Source: Phragmites australis (taxonomy: Eukaryota > Streptophyta > Magnoliopsida > Poales > Poaceae). From it: a DNA stretch of 64,000 nucleotides. The DNA is taken from positions 16,213,501 to 16,277,500 of the forward strand of contig NC_084928.1 of NCBI RefSeq assembly GCF_958298935.1. The letters run 5' to 3'. Made by a program: the position numbers and the translations under genes. Below are positions 23,501 to 32,500 of this stretch, piece after piece (within the stretch, counting starts at the first letter, position 1; every line of letters begins with the position of its first letter). A model generated the notes under the pieces. It saw only the letters and a program-made list of their open reading frames with translations, was not told the DNA's origin and made no database searches.

Positions 23501-23828
23501 CAGTTCTCAAGCAGGACCTTTATTGATTACTGTGAGGGACTAGACACTATGGTTAGTTTTGCATTAGTAGCTCATCCACAGATCAATGGACAAGTCAAGT
23601 GGACCAATGGTCTAGAGTTGTAAGGAATCAAGACCGCATCTTCAACCGTTTATTGGCCTACTCTAAAGCATGGGCGTTTGAATTTCCTAACATACTTTGG
23701 GCAATCCAGACAACATCTAGTAGGGCAACGGGTGAAATGACTTTCTTCATAGTTTACATAGCTGAAGCCATACTACCCTATAAACTAAAGATCAAATTGT
23801 TGGGCACTCCAAACAACATCTAGCATGC
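20565..23828 (+). pseudogene. Tat-lineage gypsy pol remnant with two RNase H regions
   Basis: Domain order on the plus strand: a post-protease segment (ISLPVTFGKTDN, about 20575); RT with GIIREVDHPEWLPNPS and DKWCMCMDF (21130-21240) and the catalytic AYVDDLVIKS at about 21510; first RNase H around 21950; a second RNase-H-like domain starting TLFFDGSFMLQGSG at about 22350; and integrase with an upstream zinc-finger remnant, TIDTFTKWIEAEP, ITDNRTQFSS and HPQINGQ (23100-23610). A second, archaeal-type RNase H is a hallmark of the Tat lineage. Many stops and frame changes make it dead. Its start overlaps the end of the protease region present in element B, so it is a separate copy. It stops abruptly at about 23828. 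Confidence 0.8.
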
Positions 23829-25425
23829 CTTGTTGAGACTAGTGTTGATAGCTGACTTTGTCGTGGCTCGGAATTCCACCCTGGTTCCATCTGTGTGTGT
23901 CAACTATACCGACTTTGTGGCCCATCCAATGACTCCATTGTACTTGGTCAACCAGTCCATTCCTAGTATGATATCAATTCCCTTGGATTCCAGAATGATG
24001 AGGTTGGCAAGAAAGTCTACCCCCTTATTCATATACTTATTTTAGGGCATACATGCCTTGATTCCATTTCTCCTCCAGGAGAACTAATTAGCACCTAATT
24101 TTTCATTAATGTTCTTGGCAATTTATATGCATTCACGAACTGAGATGATATGAAAGAACGCGTAGCACCAGAATCAAACAATACTATAGTAGGGTGAGAG
24201 TTGGCAGAAAACATACCCAGTACTACGTCAGGAGCATCCTGGGCATCCTCCACTGCAACATGGTTAACGTGACCATGCATCGCATTCTGTCGAGGTTGCT
24301 GCTGCTGATTGTTGCCCTGGGACTGTGCTTGGCCCTACTGCTTCTTGGGACACTTGTTGGCAAGGTGCCCAAAGTTGCCGCAACTAAAACACGGCCCAAT
24401 GTTGCCCGATCCTTGATCAGTGCGATTTTGCTGCTGGGGCTAGTTGTTGTTGAGTCGCTACTGCTGGTAGTTGGGGTGACACTGCTGCTGTTGCTGCAGC
24501 GCTGGCTGCACTGGCGGCTTGTTCGACCCTGCAACTTGATTAGGTATCTTCTGTGATGGCCTCTGTTGTTGATTCTGCCCTCTATGGCGGAACATAGGAC
24601 CGATGGCAGGAGGGATGAAACAGGGATGGGTGTTGCTACAAGAGGACTGACCCTTAAGACCGCGCTTGCGCTCTTCTCCCAGGTTCTAATGTTTCTTCTC
24701 CATGATGAACGCTCTGTCCATCAGCTTCTGGAAACTGGGGCACTCGTTGGCTTGAGAGGGCATACTGTAAGCCAGCGTTGAGACCCTCCAGGAAGCAATC
24801 TTATTTCTTTCCATCAGTATCTACATCATTGGGGGCGTAGCGGGAGAGCTGGGTGAACTTAGTGAGGTATTCCCTTACTGACATGGGTCCTTGCTTCACA
24901 CTAAGGAACTCCCTCCTCTTTAGCTTCACTTCACCGGTGGGGACATGGTGTGCACGGAAGTCATTCCGGAACTCTACCCAAGTGATTTACTGGGGATCGT
25001 CATGAGCAGTAGTGTAAGCTATCCACCACTTTTAAGCTGGTCCAATCAGTTGATGGGACGTGAAGAGAACTTTCTCCCTTCCACTACATTGAGCTATTTG
25101 CAGCTTGCGTTTTATGGTCTTCAGCCAGTCATCTGCCTCCATGGGCTCAACTGCCTGAGAGAAGGTGGGTGGCTGAGTGCTCAAGAATATTCTGAGTCTG
25201 GACTGTGGCTGCTGCGGTGGTGCTTGCTGGTCTTGGGGTCGATGGTTGATAGCCTGAACCAAGCCTTGGAGAATGGTCATCACTTAATTGGCATCCATTA
25301 GAAGTGGCGGGGGTGGAAGATCATGCTAGTTGGCGGCATTGTCATTGCCGTTGTCCTTGACATTGTTGTCAACGTTGTTGTTGATGTTGTCGTTGACGTT
25401 GTTGTTGCGCCTGGTGTTCACCATC
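23829..25425 (-). pseudogene. Chromovirus E: gag and protease remnant
   Basis: Read on the minus strand, gag starts at about 25424 with MVNTRRNNN and an Asn/Asp-rich leader, followed by FLSTQPPTF, EADDWLKTI and LFTSHQL (25030-25283), a glutamine-rich stretch and zinc-knuckle region near 24350, and the protease with LFDSGATRSFIS at 24095-24280. It is collinear with element D (38787-39790 and 46292-46815). Stops lie at the NAAN and MDAN positions of the leader and elsewhere. The left border at 23829 falls inside the protease-to-RT linker, so pol is missing. It abuts the Tat pol remnant tail to tail. Confidence 0.75.
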
Positions 25426-25724
25426 TATTGGTAGCCAAGGTTCAAGCGGGGAACAAAGGGAAAAGCAAGGGCGAAAACCAAGACAAGAACAAAAAAGAAT
25501 AGATAGGAATCGATACAACATGAAAGAAAGGGATTTCCAACTATTATTATATTATTAACTGATGCAATGTAAGGGGAAACCCCAACACTACACCAACACT
25601 CAAGCAAAGATCCAACTCATTACAGTGTTCACACTACAGACTCAAGCAAAAGCACACACTAGCACAAACGACACACGACAACTAGAAATCACGAGACTAA
25701 ACAATTTATTCACCTAGGGACATC
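25426..25724. other. Spacer between gag and the upstream ORF
   Basis: This is A- and CA-rich on the plus strand, without a coding domain. Relative to the minus-strand gag it is the 5' leader. No clear primer-binding site or LTR end was found. Confidence 0.4.
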
Positions 25725-26452
25725 ATCCTATCTCGACTCTACTCCTCGCCTGCTATGCCTGAAGGACCTGTTGCATCTGCCAGACAAAGCTTCTTATGCA
25801 TAGGGGAATGAGGTGGTGCAGCCACGAGTGCCATGGGGTCCTCCAATAGAATCTGCAACTCGTGAATGCTCTGCTCCTGTTCTGTGTGACGCTGATGCAT
25901 ATCCTCTAGCTCATCGAGGGCTCTATCAAGCTCGGCATACAGGGCGGCGGTGAGGCGGACCTACTCTCGCAGACGAAGATCTGGCTTGTTGTTGACGAGT
26001 GCGAAGATGACCTTCAGGCTGTCGGACGGGCGCTGCGGAAACTTCCCGAATTGAGTGAGGCAGAGGTCCTCTCTGTTCTCCTTGCAGAGAACAGCCAGAG
26101 CCTGGCGGGTGTCCTCGATCCCAGCCTCGAAGGTAGCTCTAAGGGCGACGGCGGTGTGGACTCGACGAACTCGGCGAAGACCATCGTCGGTGCGCTTCTC
26201 GAACATGGTCACCTCCGCTGACCATGAGTAACTACGGCCTCCAAGCAAAACTCTGACTCCCTTGTAGAGTGGAGTGTCGTGGTAGCTCAGACCCTGAAGC
26301 AGGAACCACAACGTGCGAGCGAAGTACCCGATGAGCTATCCGTCTGAGTAGAACTCGGCAGGGGGTTGGTGTGCCCAGATAGCACCAGCGGGGACCTCTA
26401 GCTCGGGAACCAGCACACGCTTGCACGGGGTGATCTTCGTGCGGGCTATCTA
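25725..26452 (-). pseudogene. Unidentified minus-strand ORF upstream of chromovirus gag
   Basis: One frame runs from about 26450 to a stop near 25737, about 240 codons, broken only by two UAG codons (near 26336 and 25961). It reads as a natural protein: LVPELEVPAGAIW, WFLLQGLSYHDTPLYKG, FEKRTDDGLRRVRRV and a final coiled-coil-like DRALDELEDMHQRH. Upstream of its first codons the minus strand has TTTTAAAATTTTAG, which looks like a splice acceptor, so it may be a later exon. I do not recognise the family. Both stops could be single-base changes. It may be a retrotransposon leader ORF or a captured gene. Confidence 0.5.
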
Positions 26453-26563
26453 AAATTTTAAAAAAGACAGAAAATTAGTAACAATTTTATAAAGAGCAAT
26501 AGACAGAGAATGTGAAAACTAAAAGGGAAACAATTTTACAAAATTAGTTTGTACAAACATAGG

Positions 26564-27944
26564 TTGTTGGAGGGTGAACTCCTAAAGCAGGGGTCCGGAG
26601 GGAACCCCTTTGAGGTTCGGTCGGGGGGATGATTCTGAATCTGTCTTGCGGGAGAAATAAATGGGCATAAATGCGATGGCAGGTGGAATGGAATGATCGG
26701 ATGCAGAATGCAGTAAATACTTTGGAGGTTTTTAGACAGGTTCGGGCCGCACTGAGCATAATACCCTAATCCTATGTGGATGCTATAAATGTACTGAGAA
26801 TGTCTCTCAGGGATGTTGCTGGTTACAAGAATGTTTGTTTATCCTAGAGCTTCGGGCTCCTTGTTCTTCGGTGATCTCAGCTTCTGTGCTTGTACTGGGG
26901 TGTTCTTCTGTCTTCGATCTTCGTCCGGACTTCGGATGTGTCTTGATCTGGGGCCCCTTCTTCGGTGTCCACCGGCTCCTCTTAAATACTCGCCGACGGT
27001 AGCGTGCCCCGAAAGGGAGGGCACGAGTTCCAAGGTGCCACAAATGGAAAAGCAACCATCATGGGCTGCTGCACGAAGTGACGGGGGGGTTGAAAACACG
27101 CCCCGCCCGGTCTCGGTCGTCAAGATGTCGTTCTGCAACGGGCGCCGCGGAAGAGGGCCCACCGGGCAGCCACCGAGCAGCCCGGCGTGTCCGCCCGGTC
27201 TTGTGCGCCGGACACAGTAGGGTGGCAGGCGGGGCGCCTTGGGCCTCGTGATGTTATCCCGAGGAGCGTCGGAGGACGCGGGATGGGACCCGTGCATTAA
27301 ATGTCCCCACGCCCTCCTGCCAGAAGGTGGCAGGGACTGACACCGAGCGGGGCAGGAGCAGTTGGAAGTGACAGGCCATGCGCCCTCTTAAATGCGGCAT
27401 CGGGCCTTTCACTGGTTGACACCTCACCGCTGGACCTCTGTGGGGGCCACCGGTGAAGGGCTTCTTAGACCGTTGGGGGACCGACTGCTCGGGGGTTACT
27501 GTTCACATCCCCGAGCACTCTCTCCCGGATATGCCCTTTCTTGGTCCTCGGGGAACTGAGTGCTCGGGGGCCACTATTCGCGGCCCCAAGCACTCTCTCT
27601 CGGAACTATCTCCATTGGGTCCTCGGAGTACTCGGGTGCTCGGGGGCCGCTATTCGGAGCCCCGAGCATGCCCTCCCGGTACTCGGGTTTTCTGGTCGTC
27701 AGGGGACTTGGGTGCTCGGGGGCCACTGTTCATGGCCCCGAGCACTCTCTTCCCGGCACGTGGTCTTCACGGATCATCGGGGAACTCGGGCACTCGGAGA
27801 CCACTGTTCATGGCCCCAAGTACCCCCTCCCGGGACTTAGTCTTCTCGTACCTCGCAGAGATGATCCCCGCGGGAGGACACCACGTGGCAAATTGTTGAT
27901 CTGGCCTCGGGACTCGGGGACCCCTAGTTCCTAATTCACCGACA
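26564..27944 (-). mobile_element. 3' LTR of Tat-like element J
   Basis: Read on the minus strand, the LTR starts TGTCGGTGAATTAGG at 27944 and ends CCTCCAACA at 26564 (1381 bp). Just before its start the minus strand has CAGGGGCTGC, a possible polypurine tract, so the internal region lies to the right. A minus-strand TATTTAAG near 26985 could be the promoter TATA. The U3 part contains the 27.48-27.84 kb hairpin repeats. The GC-rich ORFs across it on both strands have no domain. Confidence 0.6.
27470..27845. repeat. Tandem array of G+C-rich hairpin units in the J LTR
   Basis: About six units of roughly 60 bp contain TGCTCGGGGGCCACT and GGCCCCGAGCACTCTCTC. Within each, TGCTCGGGGGCC and GGCCCCGAGCA are inverted repeats around a short loop such as ACTGTTCAT, giving strong predicted hairpins. 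ORFs at 27453-27934 are repeat artefacts. Confidence 0.85.
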
Positions 27945-28322
27945 GCAGCCCCTGGGCCCATTAGCAGGCGATGGCCAGAGACTGCGGATGGGGCCCTTGT
28001 CTTCATCGAGGACGATCCCAGCACCGACGCCACGTGGCATGTTTTTAGGTGCTGGCCTCTCCGGCCCAGGCTTCTGGTACGGCCCAGCGGGGAGCCAAAT
28101 GGACGCGCGTCCAGCCAACTCCCGAGGCGCGTGATAACGAGGCAGGCAGCGCGTGATAACAAGGCAGGCAGTGCGCGTGGCAACCACGCAGATCGAGGGT
28201 AGTGCTCCTGACAACTGCTGACATCCGCGCAGACCGAGGGAGATTCGCCTGGCGCTCGCGCCGGGCGAGGAAGTTGGTCTCGCCGAGCGCGCCGCGGCAG
28301 GCGTCATTTGAAATCCCTAGGG

Positions 28323-28330
28323 TATAAAAG
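28323..28330 (+). promoter_or_regulatory. TATA box of the element J antisense gene
   Basis: GGTATAAAAGG is a near-consensus plant TATA box 163 bp before the ATG at 28486. It is followed by a pyrimidine-rich stretch (about 28378-28405) typical of a plant transcription start. The minus-strand retroelement would not use it, so it is best read as the gene's own promoter. Confidence 0.6.
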
Positions 28331-28485
28331 GAGGAGGGGAGCGAACCGTTGCCCCTTTATGCCATTTTCGCGATCAAGCCTTCTTCTTCCTCCTCTTCCT
28401 TGCACTCCAGAGCTCTCGCCCTCCCTTAGGCGAACAGCGCACCCTTCTTCCCCCACCATTCCAGCACACCCCCCACCCCGACACA

Positions 28486-29586
28486 ATGCCGAGGGCAGGA
28501 GGCAATCGCCGTGACAAGGGACCCGACAGCATACTGCCGGAGTCAAGAATTGTCAACGAAGAGGGGGTGGACGAGGTCCGCAAGTTGATGGTGCCCGAGG
28601 GCCAGCGGGAGGCCTCGGTGGTGAGGCCGGCGAGCTTCCCGCCCGTCACAGACCGGCCGGAGCGCATCGTCATCTTCGTCTCCTTCATGGCGGCCGGGCT
28701 AATGCCGCCATTCTTGACATTCTTCCTCCAGATCCTCGACACGTTCGGGATCCAACTGGCGCACCTCAACCCGAACTCGGTGGTCATCTTGGCGATCTTC
28801 ACGCATTTCTGCGAGATGTTCGTCAGAGTGCCGCCGTCGGTGGCGCTATTCCACCACTTCTTCGTGCTACGGCAGGCCGGGAAGAAGAGGGGCTCCTCCA
28901 CCGCGGACGTCGCCGGCTGCTGCAACTTCCAGCTGCAGGACGGCTTGGTGGAGCTGTACATCCCCCAAGTGCTGCGGAGCAAGTGGGACGACTGGCGGCG
29001 CGACTGGGTCTACATCGACGTCAGCCCCCACGACCGCCTCACGTTGCTGGAGCTGGTGGCGGAGCCCCAGAGGTCGATCTGGGAGGCAGCGCCGGCAGAG
29101 GACGAGCGGATGCGGCCGGTCCTAGACCGCATCGACTACCTACACCAGGTGGGACTAACGTCGGTGATGGTGGTGGCGGACTACCTGCGCCGCCGCCTGG
29201 CGCCTCTGCGAGAGCGGGTCCGCCCCAGCTGGATGTACACGGGCTCCCAGGACATCAACAGGACCCGGATCGGCGAGGACGGGGACCTGGATGAGGCGGC
29301 ACTAGCGGGCCTGCTACGGGTGGTGACCGGCGTGGAAGACCTTACCAGGGCGGTGCTTCCTCGGGAACAGCTGGCGCTCTGCGCCGACCCGAACCGGGTG
29401 GCATTGCAAGCGACGCTACCCAAGTTCGACGCCCAGGGTCTGGTCGACCGGCCAGGGCGCCAGAACCCCGGGACTATGCAGATTCCCGGGGTAGACGAGG
29501 CGACCGGCGGCGCACCGAGGACCAGCGGTGGGGACGCCGCAAGTGGCAGGCCGCAGGCGAGCGCCAGGGGGGTCACGGGCAGCTAG
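28486..29586 (+). CDS. Antisense ORF of element J, Transposase_28-type domain protein
   Basis: This 366 aa frame is open and starts at an ATG in good context (cacaATGcc). Residues about 55-190 form the plant 'putative gypsy type transposon' domain: FPPVTDRPERIVIF, FTHFCEMF, SVALFHHFFVLR, NFQLQDGLVELY and KWDDWRRDWVYID. The C-terminal third is Gly/Arg/Pro-rich. It is encoded opposite to the inferred orientation of the element (3' LTR at 26564-27944 on the minus strand), as known for antisense ORFs of the Tat lineage. Despite the name, a transposase activity is not established. The copy in element B (14902-15539, minus) is frameshifted. The frame ends at TAG 29584-29586, whereas related proteins continue with coiled-coil and acidic regions, so the stop may be a truncating mutation. 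Confidence 0.75.
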   Translation: MPRAGGNRRDKGPDSILPESRIVNEEGVDEVRKLMVPEGQREASVVRPASFPPVTDRPERIVIFVSFMAAGLMPPFLTFFLQILDTFGIQLAHLNPNSVVILAIFTHFCEMFVRVPPSVALFHHFFVLRQAGKKRGSSTADVAGCCNFQLQDGLVELYIPQVLRSKWDDWRRDWVYIDVSPHDRLTLLELVAEPQRSIWEAAPAEDERMRPVLDRIDYLHQVGLTSVMVVADYLRRRLAPLRERVRPSWMYTGSQDINRTRIGEDGDLDEAALAGLLRVVTGVEDLTRAVLPREQLALCADPNRVALQATLPKFDAQGLVDRPGRQNPGTMQIPGVDEATGGAPRTSGGDAASGRPQASARGVTGS

Positions 29587-30570
29587 ACGCAGACCGACAG
29601 CGGGGGCGTCCCTGGTGGTAGGCCGCAGGCCGACCGTGGGACTACCGCAGGCAGCAGCCATTAGGCCGGCGGCAGAGGTGCCACCGGCAGCAGAGCGGCG
29701 GCGGCCTGGGGGAAAAAGGAAAGCGCCCCCGGACGTTCGTCCTCAGCCGTCGTCCTCGTCCTCGTAGTCGCCTCCACGGCAGTGGCCGTTGGCGAAAGGC
29801 GTGAAGGAGGGAGGCCGGGGCGCCCAGTCATCCGGCGCGGAGTCCGCGATGGAGGCGAGGTCCAAGGCGCGGGAACCCAGAGACCAAGGCCGGCGCGGGA
29901 GCGCGTCTACAGCGAGTGCCCAAGCCGGCCCGCCACCGGAGACGGGCTCCATGGCGAAGGCGGGGTCCAGGGCGCAGGAGCCTGGAGACCAAGGCCGGCA
30001 CGGGAGCGCATCTACAGCGAGTGCCCAAGCCAGCCCACCGCCAGAGACGGGCTCCGTGGCGGCCCCGCAAAGCCCCCCACCGAAGAGGAGGTGGGCAGAC
30101 TCTGGGCCGAAGCCGTAGGCCCGGAGTTCAAGATCCTGGAGTCACGATGGCAATACCGTGGACCAAAGTCAGCGTAAGTTTTCTTTGTCCCGAGCGCGTT
30201 TCGCCCGGAGTAAGTTTCAGGACTAACCTGTATTTGCTTTCAGGCCGCCCAGAGACGCCGCCGGAGACCAAAGGTGACCGGAAGCTCCAAGGTCGGCTCC
30301 CGCCCCTGAGCCGAGCATGCTGGCTGAGCCGGAGCCGCAGGCGCCACCGTGCCCTGAGCCGAGGGCAGCGGCCCACCCCGAGCACTTTGAGGGCGGGGCA
30401 AATGGCTGCGGCGAGGTCGGCGCCGACGTGACGGAAATCGGGGACCCCCGAGCGCCTCTGCAGAGAGGGCTCGCAAGGGACCCAGCGCCCGGCCACTGTC
30501 CAACCAGGCCGCCGTCCAACCAAGCTAGCAGCAGCCAAGCAAGAGGCTCTCTGGCTAGCCGCGATAGCTA
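29587..30570 (+). pseudogene. Probable 3' part of the J antisense gene, with an intron
   Basis: Downstream of the stop the plus strand stays GC-rich and largely open. A frame at 29782-30177 ends in ...GPEFKILESRWQYRG. A clean donor AGC|GTAAGT at 30174 and acceptor TTTGCTTTCAG|G at 30243 would remove 70 nt. The following exon-like text (about 30244-30569) is Pro/Ala-rich, with one stop soon after the junction in one frame. A 105 bp tandem duplication lies inside. Whether this is one decayed gene with 28486-29586 is inferred from continuity and composition. Confidence 0.45.
29850..30060 (+). repeat. 105 bp tandem duplication
   Basis: Two copies share AGACCAAGGCCGGC, GGGAGCGC and CTACAGCGAGTGCCCAAGCC, with corresponding TCC starts at 29861 and 29966. 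The period of 105 bp (35 codons) preserves reading frames. The copies differ at about 10-15 positions, so the duplication is not recent. Confidence 0.85.
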
Positions 30571-30918
30571 GTGAAACAAAGCCGAGCGATAAGTGAGGAT
30601 GGGGCTGGGTGTGGTCGGTGGCTGGGCAGAGGAGAGCGACGGCTAGTTGGGCAACATGGAAACGACGAGCTCGGCCAGGCGGCATGGAGAAGTAGAGCAC
30701 GACCAGGCAGCAACTCTCGAGGATTCTTGATTGAATAAGGATGGCCTCGCTTTAAGGGTGGTGACAATTCTGGCCGACTTGGCCATTGTGCCATCTCGGT
30801 TATGACTCCCTTTTCTTGCTTTTTTTTAAAAATTCGGTATTGCAATCTGCCATCCTTTCGAGAATTCATCCCTGAGTTCTCCCGCTTCGGCAACAACTAC
30901 AGAATCATAAGAAAAACA
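30571..30918. other. Junction zone between element J and chromovirus G
   Basis: The G+C content drops sharply after about 30740. No domain is seen. The right border of J internal sequence is not defined by a TSD. ORF 30555-30896 on the minus strand is a shadow without a domain. Confidence 0.4.
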
Positions 30919-31666
30919 CTTAATCCAAAATTTATGACTCGCGAGCCTCAAAGAGCTCGGGATACTTCTTACGTATTTTCTCCTCAAGCTCCCAAGTTAC
31001 TTCCCATTCTGACTAATTTGTCTAGAGGAACCTCATATACTTGATAGTTCTCTTTCTCATGACTCGTTTGAAGATTCTAAGATATGTAATAGGTGATATT
31101 TCACAGTCAAATCTTGTTACATTAAAATTAGTTCAAGGTCAATTCTATGCTCAGGGTCTCTTAGATATTTCCTCAGCATAGAGACATGGAAGACATTATA
31201 TACTCTACTCATCGATTCTAGCAACTCGAGACGATAAGCCAAACTTTCTGCTCAAGTTGTGACCACAAACAGGCTAATGTACCTCGGGCTAATATACCTC
31301 GGGCTAAGCATTCCAAAGGTAATAAAAACACACAATGCATTTGGTTGGTGATACTCCAAGAAGAACATGGTCACCAATCACAAACTCTATGTCTCGTCGC
31401 ATAGCTCTTCTATCAGCTCTAAGCAGGCAACAGATTCTGACATATATGGTGCACCTTCTCCGATGTCTGCTGAACCAAATCTAGACCAAGCAGCGGAGTC
31501 TCTCTGACAGAATCCCAGTACAAAGGGGAAACACACATTCGGCTATACAAGGTCTCAAAAGGAGCCATCCGAATACTAGCCTGGTAGTTATTACTATAAG
31601 CAAACTCCGCAAAGGCTAGATGGTCCTCCCAAGACAAAACACAAGCATGAAGCATGCCTTCCAAGG
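30919..31666 (-). pseudogene. Chromovirus G: integrase C-terminus and chromodomain tail
   Basis: On the minus strand at 31419-31664 the frame reads EGMLHACVLSWEDHLAFA, AEFAYSNNYQASI and PFETLYSRMCVSPLYW, the integrase core C-terminus of gypsy pol. Further left come decayed segments and a pol terminus (ATWELEEKIRKKYPELF near 30950-31000), which is the chromodomain tail. The frame is cut at 31666 by an LTR start. Frameshifts are present, so it is non-functional. Confidence 0.75.
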
Positions 31667-32500
31667 TGTGGGGAACTATGAAAAGTGTATTCTAATTAAT
31701 CATTAGGTGATCATTTACACAATCACGACCATGATGCTTAACAATATTCCAATTCCGGTAGTCCTGGTATGTGTTTTATGCCCAAGATCAGAACACATAC
31801 CTTTGCAACATGATTCACCATATCAAGATATAATAAGGAGGTAATAAAATTAGATTACAAGTCTTTAAGTGATTGTAATTTCACAATAATTTACATAACA
31901 AGCACTAGAAGGATAAAAAATTGTTTTATCTTCTAGTGGGTTAGAGTCACTACACAGCAGAAAAACACATGAACGGCAAAAGGTGGGTAGAGCTATGTGC
32001 CCATAAGCACCACCCCAGAAAACATCTCCCAAGTAGGTAGCATTACTCTTGCCCGTCGCAAACATCAGCGAGTGTGAAGGAATCGAACACTAACTTTTCC
32101 TCACCTGAAAAGCAAAGCAGTGTGAGTACGAAGGTACTCGTAAGACTTAATTTATAATGGGTACTTAATAATACCTCAACTCCAAGGAGAATGCATTTGA
32201 GGATGCGTAGCAAGGAACCTACCATAAAGGTTAATGAATTTCATATGCAAAGCAAAATTTGACTTAAGGTGTGAGCATCTATACCTAACCATAAGCAACC
32301 TTCTATCCTGAGATCATTGACCTAACACATCTATCATCAGAACCATCTCAACTCATCACCAACATCACCATCCATTCCCAACATACCATGACAATGTCCC
32401 AATATTATGTCGACAACACTTGAGACTTGCACGCCAAAAGATCATAGCTACAGAATGTATTTGGCTTGTCTTACAATTATATCGACACGTGGTAAGTACG
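31667..32500. mobile_element. Left part of a family C LTR, interrupted by element D
   Basis: The stretch begins TGTGGGG after CAAGG and interrupts the integrase frame of G. It follows the left 1.1 kb of 5746-8773 (TAATCATTAGG, TCCGG(T/C)AGTCCTG, GTGTTTT(A/G)TGCCCAAG, GTATTTGGCT). Alignment stops at GTAAGTACG (32500), where the chromovirus D LTR begins. GTACG (32496-32500) would be the left TSD of D. The right half of this LTR is not in the window. ORFs on the minus strand (31865-32225) have no domain. Confidence 0.65.

Noticed and set aside
27453..27934. Overlapping GC-rich ORFs of 99-148 aa
   Set aside because: They run across hairpin repeats in an LTR and are not conserved as protein.
28374..28982. 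Minus-strand ORF of 202 aa opposite the antisense gene
   Set aside because: It is a shadow of the GC-rich plus-strand ORF, which has a recognisable domain and a promoter; the minus frame has none.
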